DNA of 34,597 nucleotides from Symmetrospora coprosmae. Taxonomy: Eukaryota; Basidiomycota; Cystobasidiomycetes; Symmetrosporaceae. The DNA is taken from NCBI GenBank assembly GCA_008802785.1, contig VUYT01000064.1, forward strand, positions 1 to 34,597, in the 5' to 3' direction. A program made the translations under genes and the position numbers. This document shows positions 21,953 through 32,230 of this stretch, piece by piece. The notes below the pieces were generated by a model. It had not been told where the DNA came from. It searched no databases and worked only from the letters and a program-made list of their open reading frames with translations. The stretch's first letter is position 1. Each line of letters starts with the position of its first letter.

Positions 21953-24049
21953 ATGCTCCTCCTCTCTCGGAAGTTCGCATGGTCGCCCCTCCTCCTTCTC
22001 CCTGTCGCAGTCGCTGCAGGGCAGGCCCACACCACGCGAGGCATCGGCATACCTCTGGTGAAGCGCGCCCATGTGTACACGCTGGACGAGCAAACAGGAG
22101 CCCGGGTGGCCAACCTGCCAGCTCTCCGCCAGCATGTGTCGGACATCGATGCAAAGTACAGACAGGGCATGAAGAACTGGCAGCTCAACACCGGCGAACT
22201 AGATCTCTGGCCCGTGCCCGCCGCAGTCGCTCCCGCGGCCGAGGACACGGAGTACGAGGACGCCTTGGACACCCTCCTGGGCAGCTTCGCAGCCGACATT
22301 GATTCGGACGGCCCCGGGGAGGATGCAGATCCGTCTGGGGCCATCAGCCGTGACCCCCTGAAGGTCTTCAATGAAAGCAACGTCCGGAATCAGTTTCCCA
22401 TCTTATCGACCCGCCTGCCTGCAACGGCTACTGCCCAGACTGCCAGCACTGCCACCGTGTCGGCATACAGATCGAGGGAGAGGCGAGGAAGGAGACTGAA
22501 GACACGTCAGAGCGAACCTCTCGTGCCGGTCCAGAATGGTCTCCTATGGGTAGGGGCGGTCAGCATTGGAAGCAACAATCAGACCTTCCTTATCGACATG
22601 GACACGTGGGTCTCGTAGTGTACGCTCTCGTGACTCGGGAGACGCAGGACAGGGGCTCACCTGCCTTATCCCCCTCTGTCAGCGGGTCTGCCGACTTCTG
22701 GGTTCCGAGCGTGGATTGCCGATCTGAGCAGTGCTCGAAGCATCGCAAGTACGATCCCGACGCCAGCAATACCAGTCAGCTCCAGAGCGATCAGACATTC
22801 AAGATGTGAGTTACCGCCCTGTCGAGCTCTCAAGCGATACCGCTCGCTGACGTGCGGCCCATCGCCGAAATGCAGAACCTACGGAGACGGCGCAAAGTCA
22901 TCTGGCCCCGTCTACACCGACAGTGTGACCATGGCCGGCATTACCGCCGACCAGCAGTACTTTTCGCCAGTCACGTCCGTGTCCGAATCATTTGGCAAAG
23001 ACCCCGAGGACGGGATCTTGGGCATGGCCTTCCAGACCATATCTGAACTGAACGAGCCTCCCTGGTTTCAGACTGTACGTAGACTTGCTCGGGATGGACG
23101 CAGCCCATCAAATGACTTTTCTCCTTCCCGCCAACATAGGCTGTGAGCCAGGGCAAGGTCCAGTCGGCGGTCTTTAGCTTCCGCCTGGCCAAAACAGGTT
23201 CAGAGCTGTATCTCGGAGGCACAAACCCCAACAAGTTCAGCGGATCCATCGAATGGCATCCCATCACATCCAAGTCGTACTGGGTAAGCCCATTGATTCC
23301 CCTAGTCTCCCCTATAGAGTCTGTCAGGGCTGAAGCGACATCTCCACCAGCTTATTGCGGGGCAACCAAGTATCAATGGGAAGCTATATGGGAGCAAGCC
23401 CTTCAACATGGCTATTGACTCCGGCACGACCGTTATTGTTGCCCCTTCGGCCGAGGCGAAAGCATTCTGGCGGAGCGTGCCTGGTGCCGCTCCGTACACA
23501 GCGGCAGCCGGATACTGGACCTTCCCTTGCAAGAGCCCCCCTAGCGTGAGTCTTGATTAGCAGAATGTGGAGGGGCGCCGATCTGACGTGCTGTATGCTT
23601 CTCGACGCGGCCAGATCTCATTCACCTTTACGAATTCGAACAAGGCCTGGAGTATCGCCCCTCAGGATTTCAACCTTGGCCAAACCGCATCTAACTCCCC
23701 AAACTGCGTGGGCGCGATCATTGGACAGGATGGCACGTCTGCTCCCTGACCGAAGCCAGCGGACTTTGCCTCGACTGACACTTCATCAACCCCGACAGTT
23801 GGCGTCAACGCATGGATCATGGGCGATGCATTCATGAAGAGTGAGAGGCCTCCTGCGAGCGTGCCACATACACACTTTCCCCCGCTGACTGTCGCCTCGG
23901 CCCACCACAGATGTCTAGTACGCTTGTAGACGAGCCTGCAGGCCCTGCTCGGATTTTTCCTTTGACTTCGGAGCTGACGGTACCTGCCAACCCTCAGCTC
24001 CGTTTTTGACTTGGAACAAAGCAGGATCGGCTTCGCGCAGCCAAAGTGA
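21953..24049 (+). CDS. Secreted pepsin-like aspartic protease (A1 family)
   Basis: Nine exons (21953-22605, 22683-22805, 22876-23074, 23140-23283, 23351-23545, 23615-23732, 23799-23840, 23911-23917, 23998-24049) give 510 residues. A hydrophobic signal peptide (about residues 1-22) is followed by a long propeptide with Kex2-like dibasic sites (KR38, and RR pairs at about 177-181). The catalytic aspartates are Asp217 in DMDTGSADFW and Asp396 in AIDSGTT; the flap is ITYGDG. The second exon join completes the first DTG (AC|C). The C-terminal FMKNVYSVFD and RIGFA, invariant in pepsins, are read only by including a 7-nt exon (ATGTCTA). The intron at 23733-23798 begins with GC (GCACGT), a GC-AG intron that is the only way to pass from GQD to VGVNAWIMGD in frame. 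Probably vacuolar or secreted. Confidence 0.92.
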
Positions 24050-24197
24050 TCCGCTTCCTCTGCCGAAGCAAGACCCACGATACTTTCAACACGGAGCTAG
24101 AGATACAGTATTCATACAAGTGTAGCCAGCGACCCCAATGTAGCCCGAAACCAGACCTACGTAACTTCTGCCCGAGAACACTCAGCCGACTAGACAC

Positions 24198-27100
24198 CTA
24201 GAGATCCTGACCAAACGTCTTCACAATGGTAGCACCGCCGACCAGCTTGTAGCCATTCGTGCGGAAGAGAGGGCACGACAGGAAGTGCTTGAGATCGTAA
24301 ATCTCGACCTCCTTCGCCCGATCTTGCAGCTCGCTCAGCTTGATCTGCACCTCGGAGGGGGCCTGGTCATTGTTCCGGATCGCAAAGTAGCGGACCTTGT
24401 CCTTGACAATCTGGCCGAGCAGGAAGGCAAGCAGCTCCTCGTGATCTGAAGCCTTTGTGAGGTACTTCTTGAAGCCCTGCGTAAGCAGAAATGGGGAGCA
24501 TTAGTTACAGCTCGACACTAACGCGGCATTGCAACCAAGACGACTTACTCTTTCGAGCTGCTTCTTGATCGACAGCTTCTGCGCACTGACAAAGCTCGCG
24601 ATAGTCACCTGCACCGCCAGGTCAATGTCATCGCTGCGAACCGAATTGCGCAGGTGCATCTTTGCGCTAGCTTCCGCCATCCGAATCGTCGACTCGAGGT
24701 GACGGACAGTAATAGGGAAGGATCCTGTCGAGAGGGATTCTCGGCGTAGATCGGCATACAGGCGCGAGATCTTCTCCATGTCCATTTGCACCAAGTTCGG
24801 CTGGATGCGCTCGCGCGCGTACTGTATATACTTCTTGAGCGTATCTTGCGGCAGGATCTGCGCACAGAAGCGTCAGCGGAAGTCCGCGATTTACAGGAGC
24901 GTAAGAGTTGGCTCACATCGGCGTCCAAGCTAGTAGTCACGTTCATTTCCTCCTGCTCGGCCACAAAGTCTGGATGGCTTCTTGTGTGGCTTCCCACGAC
25001 GAACCTGGCCAGCATCTCGTCGAGGACCGGATCGACGGCATCCTTGACCACGCAGAGTACGTCGAACCGAGACAAAATGGGCTCGGTGAGCTCGACGTTC
25101 TGGCTGAAGGGGATTGTCGGATTGTACCGCCCTCGAATGGGGTTGGCTGCTGCCACAATGGCGCAGCGGGCCTGCAGGGTCGTCACGATGCCGGCCTTTG
25201 AAATCGAGATGGACTGCTGCTCCATGGCCTCGTGGATGGAGGTCCTGGGAATGCAACGTCAGATCGGGTGTAGACGGTGTTTCCGCGCAAATTACTCACC
25301 GGTCGGCATCGTTCATCTTGTCAAATTCGTCGATGAGACAAACTCCTTTGTCCGCCAGTACCAGAGCACCACCTTCAAGCGTCCACTCCTGTGTCACAGG
25401 GTCGCGCCGTACGCTCGCGGTAAGACCGACAGCAGACGCGCCCTGCCCGGTGGCGAAAACAGCCCGGTGCGCGGTCTTCTCAACGTACTTCAGGAACTGC
25501 GATTTGGCGGTTCCGGGGTCACCGAGCATAAGGACATTGATGTCGCCGCGGATGCGATGCTTGTTGTTGATGTTCTTGGTGACACCGCCAAACAGGGAAA
25601 GGGCAATCGCAGTCTTGATGTCCTCGTGGCCGTAGATGGAGGGCGCAATTGACTTGATGATGCGCTTGCCGATTCGCTCGTCCCGCGCAAGTGTGCGAAT
25701 ATGCTTCTCGTCTTCCTCAGTCAGGCGGAAGGACGAGTACAGATCCTCCTTTTTCAGAATGTGGTTCGCCTCGAGGACGGTACTGAAGACGGGAAAACCG
25801 TTCTTGATGTTGAGACTCGTGTCAAAATTATTTCGGTAAATGCCAGTGACCTCGACTTCCTCTCCAGGCTTGGCGAAGTCGATGAGATCCCAGAGGAGGA
25901 TGACCTCGCGGTGCCGTGGCAGACGTCCAGCAGGTACGGATCCGGGCGACTCTTGCAGAGTCATCTTTTGGTAGTTGCGATATACGGTCTGCGAGGGGAT
26001 CCATCAGCTATTGCAGGGAATGAGCTTTGTCTGAGCTGTCTCACCTGCTCGCTGTTGACCACGAACGGACCACGACCGCCACAGCCCGAGCAGAAGCTGA
26101 TCTTGACCTCTGAGGTCGCGTCCTGGAAGAATGGCCCTAGGATGGCGTCACATCGGCCGCAGTTGAACTTGACATACTTCAGTTGAGGGAAGATGCCCGT
26201 CCGCCGTGTGACGACACCGGTGACGCGCACAAGGGCGTCGAGATGAATCTGCCGCAAGTCTCGGAGGGTGTACGAAGTCGGGAGCTCGGTGATGCGGACG
26301 TGGACCTCGGGATGAATTCTCTCGTAGACGGGGTAGTAGAGGAGAATGACGTCTAGCGCAACCTGATCGAAGAGCGAGAGCATCGGGGTCGGGCAGTTGG
26401 CTAGGAAGTAGGCGAGGATGGCCTTGCTGTCGGAAAGGTGCAGGAACGAGACGTGCAGTGACTCGTGATTCACTGAAGGAACGCGGGGGAGGTGCCAATT
26501 GTGAGCTCTCCCAGCGATCTGTACGCACGGGTCTGCTTCCAACGTCCACTTACTCTCTCCGAGCGCCTTGATGCGCTGCCCATAGACCGAGGTACCCTGA
26601 TCGTCGACGTAGGTCATCAAGAAGTTGCGGAACTCGCGCATAATTGTCTTCCGGACAGCTTCTGTCTCGATCCATTCTTTGATGCTGTTTGCCTTGATGT
26701 CGGAGAGCTGTTCGAGCGGGAGCTCATCATCGTCGCCATTGTCAAAGACGCCGTCTGCCGGCTGAGCCTCATCGTAGACGTTCCTCCTCCGACGCCGCTC
26801 GAGCAGAGCTGCTTCGCCATCACTCTCCTCCGAGTCGCTCTGCAGGAAGGCAGGCGCTCTTGAGCGTCTCACGCCTCCTGGTCCCCTCCCGCCGGTAGCC
26901 CGGTCGTCTCGCTTGTCGCGCCGGTCCATCCTCCTCTCGGCTGCCGCTCGCGCCATGGGATCCATCTGATCGTACTCCTCCTCATCGAGATCGATGCCCT
27001 CGTATGCATCTAGCTTCTCGTTCTCCACGTAGTCTCTGTGGATGACGGCGGGTCGGGGGATTATCGTCTCCCGTCAGCTTTGACGCGTCGAGGGACTGCG

Positions 27101-27516
27101 GCTGGTAGGCAGCACCGCAGGAGAGCGAGAAGCCCAAGGCAAAGGACGAACGCACTCGACCATCTGATCACCGAAGAGGTCCTCGCCTTCAGGCTCTGCC
27201 TCTGCCGGCCCATCGCTCTCGCCATCTGCATCGCTTCCCACATCCAGGTCTTGAACGGCACCCTCAATGTCGCTGATATCCTCGTTCTCTACGTCGCTGC
27301 TCATGAAAGGCTGAGGTGGTGACGACGGAGGCAGCGAGGAGGGAGGCGCGCTACTGCGCCCGCTGTTCTCAGGAGGGGCTGCTGCTCCTGCCCTGCTTCC
27401 TTCAGCGTCGTCGCGTCGACGCTTGACTGGGGACTGCGTGCAGAGCGGACCGCGTCGAGGGGTTGCTCAGCGCCTGAGCTTTCAGGATGGAGGCTGCTTG
27501 TAATACCTACCACCAT
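24198..27516 (-). CDS. MCM2: MCM2, subunit of the replicative MCM2-7 helicase
   Basis: Eight exons (27511-27516, 27156-27433, 26554-27035, 26045-26472, 25300-25988, 24917-25244, 24549-24857, 24198-24476) give 932 residues, normal for MCM2. The acidic N-terminus with [20 protein letters not shown]-type sequence is specific to MCM2. The zinc finger has Cys at about 360, 363, 383 and 386. The AAA+ core has Walker A GDPGTAKS (554-561), Walker [10 protein letters not shown] (615-623) and the arginine finger SRF (about 686-688). It acts in the nucleus at origins and forks. The first coding exon is inferred to be just ATGGTG, spliced through GTAGGT to an exon starting with SPVKRRRDD; without it the open frame has no upstream ATG before residue Met at 27304, though that internal start remains possible. 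The intron at 26473-26553 is 81 nt with no stop. Confidence 0.96.
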
Positions 27517-28104
27517 ATTGCAGTGCTGCTACTCCTCGAATCGAATGGTGTGATTGCCCTGCTACAGTCTTGCTGTCCTACCGGTAGTGCTCAGAGGTTG
27601 GGAGACAGAAGGAGAGACGCGTCGAGCTCTTTCGGGGAGGGGCGGCGAACCGCGGACTCCAGTGGCAAAGCCATCACGTAGATTGCAATAGAGAAGCCTC
27701 CAACACCTCGTGAGGAATATTCCGACGGCAAGGTGACAAGCATGCGTTGGCTCCGAAGCCGACATATTCTCGCTACTCGTTACACGCAGACACATATACG
27801 GCCAGCCCCTGGTCGGAGGCTGGGTGGAAAGGCCACGATATAATCTAAGACCAGGCACACAAAGCGTGTATCAATGGTTCATGATGACATAGAAGAGCTT
27901 GCGCGTGTGTATGAGCAAGGCTTGCGAGCGGCGTGCGAGTTCAAGGGGTAGTGACGATCACGTAGATAGGCGGGCGTGTATGTAGCCTTCTCACGCGAAC
28001 ATGCAGATGCCTGATGCAGGCTAGCCGCGTAGAAGGAACGAAAATGTTGTGGGTGGTGTGCTAGGGCCGACTGAAGGTGTTCCGGATCTGCGGCTGCGGT
28101 GCCT
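27517..28104. other. MCM2 promoter region / WOPR 3' region
   Basis: 588 bp between the WOPR stop and the MCM2 start, both genes on the minus strand. It contains an MCB element (listed separately). No coding frame is supported. Confidence 0.55.
27617..27622. promoter_or_regulatory. MCB element (ACGCGT)
   Basis: The palindrome ACGCGT lies about 100 nt upstream of the MCM2 ATG. MBF complexes bind this element to drive G1/S genes, including MCM genes, in yeasts. A second ACGCGT lies inside MCM2 intron 2 at about 27084-27089. Confidence 0.55.
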
Positions 28105-31100
28105 TTATGTCGAATAGCGTGCGTATTGATCCGCGTCGTGGCTAGCCTGACTCAGGCCGCTCTCAAACGGCTGCTTCGCCTGTTCCTTCATCGAGCTTGA
28201 AAGAATGCTGGCGTAGTCTGCAGCTGTAACGCGTGGATGTCGCTTATACGAGGGTGGCGCCGACCCCTCGGTCATGGTACTAAGCGAGAAGCGTGGAGCC
28301 TTCTCATGCTGTGGTCCAGGTCCATCGCCATGCACGGATCCGTGGGCCAGTTCTCCCTCGACTATGTCCCTGTGTTCATAGGCTGCAGGTGCCACCGGTG
28401 ACGATGGCTCCACAAAGAGAGCACCGTGCTGTTGCACGGGATGCGGCGGAGACTCGCTGTATGCCGCAGAGCTCGGCAGTAGCGGGCTGTAATGGCTGGT
28501 GGGGAGTTTAAGCGACGCGTGGCTGTTGGACCCACTGAGCTGATGCACTCGTGGCGGTGTCGTGCGTGCTACGGTGACCGGGAGGGCAGAAGCTACCTGC
28601 GACCCTGATACACCGTGCTGCGAAGTGGCTTGCTCGGCAAGCGCATCAGACTCCTCGCCGAGGATTGCACCCGCCGACAGGGGTAAAGGCGGGAGGACTG
28701 GAGTTGTCGAGGTGTAGTCCATGGTGTACGCAGTCGACACCTCCAGTCCTTGTACGGAGTACGCTGTGCTATCATTATACTGTGGTGGCTGTGGTAGTGA
28801 TGGCATGTGCGGAGATTGACATGCCTGTATGCTTGTCTCGGCGCCAGGATGATAGGCAAAGCCGGCGTCGGAAGCGTATGCATGATTGGGGTACGCCGGA
28901 GTCGGTGCGTACGGGTCGTATGACCACTGCGGTGCGGGGTACTCTGTTGCGGGATGCTGAGTGTACGAATATGCTGGATGATTGTAGTGCAGACCCGGAG
29001 CTACACGCGTGGGCGCGCCATACGCTGTCCCATCCGTTGCATTGGTAAAGCTGGTCCCGTGATACGGGGAATCGAGCGACCCTCCTAGCTGCATCGAGTA
29101 TGGCGGGTGTTCGGGTGGAGATGTAGACGGACGGGAAGTACCATTTGGTGGCAGGCCGGTTGGCAGCTCCGGCACGTCGCAAAGACCAGTTGGGGCCACG
29201 TAGCCGCTGTAGCGCCTCGCGGGTAGCTGAGACACGCTCGATGCTGAATACGGGAGGAAGGCATTACCGCCAGTATGGCCAAAGGAAGCTGACCGATAAT
29301 GCCTTTCGGCCGCAAACGAACCAGCAGCTTCCGATCCGCCGTACGGTAGCGTCCTTGGCGGCTGTGTCGAGTAGTCGTAGTGGAGGGGCAATGGTCGGTA
29401 CAGGGGAGTATGGTATTGCGGCTGTTGCAACCCGGCTTGGACGTCGAATGCGGAGCTGGAGCTGTACGATGCAGGCATGTCCACGGCTCCATAGACCGTC
29501 TGTACCGCACTTTGCGACGTGGGTCGGGAGCCTGACGATGTCTGGCGTCCAAAGGGGAGAGGGTACGGCTCGTGGCGGGCCGAAGATGGCCGCCTGCGCA
29601 AGGGCTCGCGATGTGTCGTAACAGGAGATAGCTCGCTTTGTCCCGAGGTGGACGAGTGAGCGGTTCCAGACCTGGCCAGGCCAGAAGAGGAATTCGTAGA
29701 CTTTGGCGAGAAAGTTGCGGGTATCGCGTAGGGCAATGTGTTGGAGTATCCTGTGGCGGTATAGCCTGTGTAGTGCTCGCCGCTCTGCTGAGCAGGCTGG
29801 CCGGGCAGGCCCGACGCAAAGCTTTGTGAAGCAGGCGGCGCGGGATGCCCCATCTCAAGGGACATAGTAGAGCTCGAAGGGTCGTAGATTGACAGCTCGT
29901 TGGTGCCTGAGCCAGGCAAAGCCGGCACTGTCCCCGTTTGTGCCGGATGACTGCTGCTCTCTCGCATCACTGGCGTCTGTGCTTCCGGAGGCTGTCCTCG
30001 CGGGGCAGACAAGGTCTGCGGACGGGCGTATATCGAATGGACAGCCGCTGACTTGCTAATCGTTTCACGGCGCGCCGAGGTGTCCGAGCGCAGCCTCTTG
30101 GCCTGAGTATTTGGCTTTCTCGCCATGGGCTCATCATCCGTCACCCGCAGGAAGCGCACCGCGCCGTCCTCGAGCGTCTCTACGACTGGTGGGTGTCGGA
30201 AATAGCTGGCCGAGAGGAAGATGTGGCTGATCTCGAGACTGGCCAGCTCGGGTACGCTCGTCGGGCAGATTAGGCGGCCGCTGCTGACATCGTCTGCGCT
30301 GTAGTCTGTGCAGGGATTTGGCGATTCAGCATTGAAGCAGATTGTACAAAACGCTCGTGATGGGCCCGCAGTCGACACTCACAAGTGATCATGTGCTGGC
30401 CAGCAACCGAGATGGCTTTCTTGATGAGACCGCCATCCCTAAAGCTCCCGGTCGCCGTCAGACTGCCCCGCAACGCTCTCTGAACCTTTGTCGAGCTGTC
30501 CTTCGCTGCTTCTTCGTCAGGACGTGCCAGTCCGAATGCTGGCACGGAGCTGGATGTCGAGTAGGCATCGGACGGTTCTGGTACGGCAGCTTCAGGGACC
30601 GCAAAGAGCGAAGAAGCAGAGGTTGCTGGAGTGGGCGGTGGAGAGAAGAGCTCTGCGCGTTCAGGTTGCACGACGTCGCTGCCTGCTGCAGGCCGGTCAT
30701 TGCTGTCGTCTGGAGCTTCTTCTCCCTCGTTCGCGTTGTCAGGGATCTCCCTGTCGTGCAACAGGCAGGTCGTGGAGAGCAAGTGAGCGGAGGAGCACAG
30801 CCAGCTGGATCGCGGCTGGCTCACTTGTAGATGAGAAAATTATTCAGTATCCTGCTGGGCGACCAGCGCCTTCCATCTGTCCATCTGATGATAGAGAAGC
30901 AATCGTCGGTTTCACGTGCGTCAGAAGCCAGTTCGCACCGTCTCGGCATCCGGGAAGTACGCACCTCTTGATCTTGGACTGTTCTTCGCTAAAGACAAAG
31001 ATGTCGCCAGAGGAGATTGACTTGCGTTCTGCATCCGACAGCCTGTCTGTCGTTCTTGGGAGGATTCCACGCCGGCATCCTGCAAAGAGGCGGCGGTCAC

Positions 31101-31322
31101 GAGGGCAGGAAGCGAGGGAGCTCGAGGTTGTCAGCAGCCGACAGGCAGCCAGGAACAAATGAGGGCAAAGAGCGCACCTTCCAGGATCAGGAGAGCATCC
31201 TGTGTGTCTGCAACAAAGCCTCTGAAAGCTGGCTTTGCCGTGAGTGGTGCTCCTGGCGCTGCCGCAGCCGGTGGATCTCCTCTTCCGCTGCCGCCGCCTC
31301 CGCTTCTCGTCACCCTGTGCAT
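28105..31322 (-). CDS. WOPR-domain (Gti1/Pac2 family) transcription factor
   Basis: Five exons (31178-31322, 30965-31079, 30825-30884, 30383-30750, 28105-30305) give 962 residues. The first WOPR box spans about residues 33-108: FRGFVADTQDALLILEG, CRRGILPRTTDRLSDAERK, then RWTDGRRWSPSR and FLIYKE. The second spans about 212-290: GGLIKKAIS, MITYYSADDV..GRL, VPELASLEIS and FRHPP. These are the two halves of the DNA-binding WOPR fold. Between them is a roughly 105-residue acidic, Ser/Pro-rich linker. The remaining ~670 residues are a disordered tail rich in Ser, Pro, Tyr, Thr, Gly and Gln, encoded in one 2.2-kb exon. Relatives (Candida Wor1, Histoplasma Ryp1, Ustilago Ros1) are master switches of morphology, sporulation or virulence; the role here is inferred. 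A putative NLS (AKRLRSD) follows the second box. Confidence 0.93.
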
Positions 31323-32230
31323 GCTTTCTCAAGTCCGGCTCGAGCACAGCGTCGACTGGCCATGCGTCACTGATCTCTCCACCCTCGTCCTTCCTTTGTA
31401 AGAGGACAGAGCTTTAGGGTTACTGCTGCTGCTTGCAGAGTATAAGCTCTTGCGGCCGTTCGTGGCTCTCTGACTGTCTGGAAGGCTCGAGCGCCTGGGT
31501 CCAGTGGCGTGCCTGCCTGCTGTCTCCGTCGTGTCGCGGTGCAGTGAGCGAAGTCGTTGGCCGAAGGCGAGATGGATGGCATGAAGCAGAGCGGCTGCTC
31601 TTGCCGCAATGGAGCAGAGATTGCTGCTGCTGCTGTTCTCTCTCACATCCCACCGCCCCTCACCAACAGGCACAGACAGCTCGCTCACCGTCAGCAGCCG
31701 GGCGGTTTTGGGCTGCACTGCTGCCGCTGTGGGCGGCGGGGGGCCTGGACCTGGACCTGGGAGCCCAGGAAGACGACCTCCGCTCGGTGGCAAACAGTGT
31801 CTCAGGCTGACGGGACAACACCCCCTCCCGAGATGATCATGTACGAATGTCTGCGTCTCTGCCACCCTTCGCTGCTGCTGTGCACTGCATCATCCTGCTG
31901 CATCCTGCACCTGCAGCAGACCGCACCTGCTGCGCAGGACGCGCCGCGCGACGTCACCTTTCAATTGACGGAGGCATCCGCTCATTTCCGACCTCGGAGG
32001 TCCGGTTCGGAGAAGCAATGTTGCTGGGCCGGCCATTTGCTCCTCCACGTCCTCAACGAAAGCATCGCGGCGCTCTGAGCAGGTTCTTCCACTTACCCTC
32101 CTTTCTCTGGCCCCTTCCCAATCTCGGGGGCGGCCGGCTTGGGCTGCCGATTTACGGGTGCCGGCCCGCCGCCTCCTCCTCGTCGCTTTCCGTACTTGAG
32201 GACAACAGCGGCTTTCTGCGCTTCGAGAGT
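31323..32230. other. Long upstream region of the WOPR gene
   Basis: About 900 bp upstream of the WOPR ATG, overlapping the 3' end of the coiled-coil gene at its far side. It has CTG/CAG-rich and pyrimidine-rich stretches (for example about 31620-31650). Open frames on both strands are repetitive and unconvincing. Wor1-family genes often have long promoters and leaders, so this may be regulatory; no specific site was identified. The coiled-coil gene may extend to 32093. Confidence 0.4.

Noticed and set aside
31329-31865. Minus-strand 178-codon frame upstream of the WOPR gene
   Set aside because: Low-complexity Ser/Arg/Gln/Pro composition without splice or family support; treated as promoter or leader sequence.
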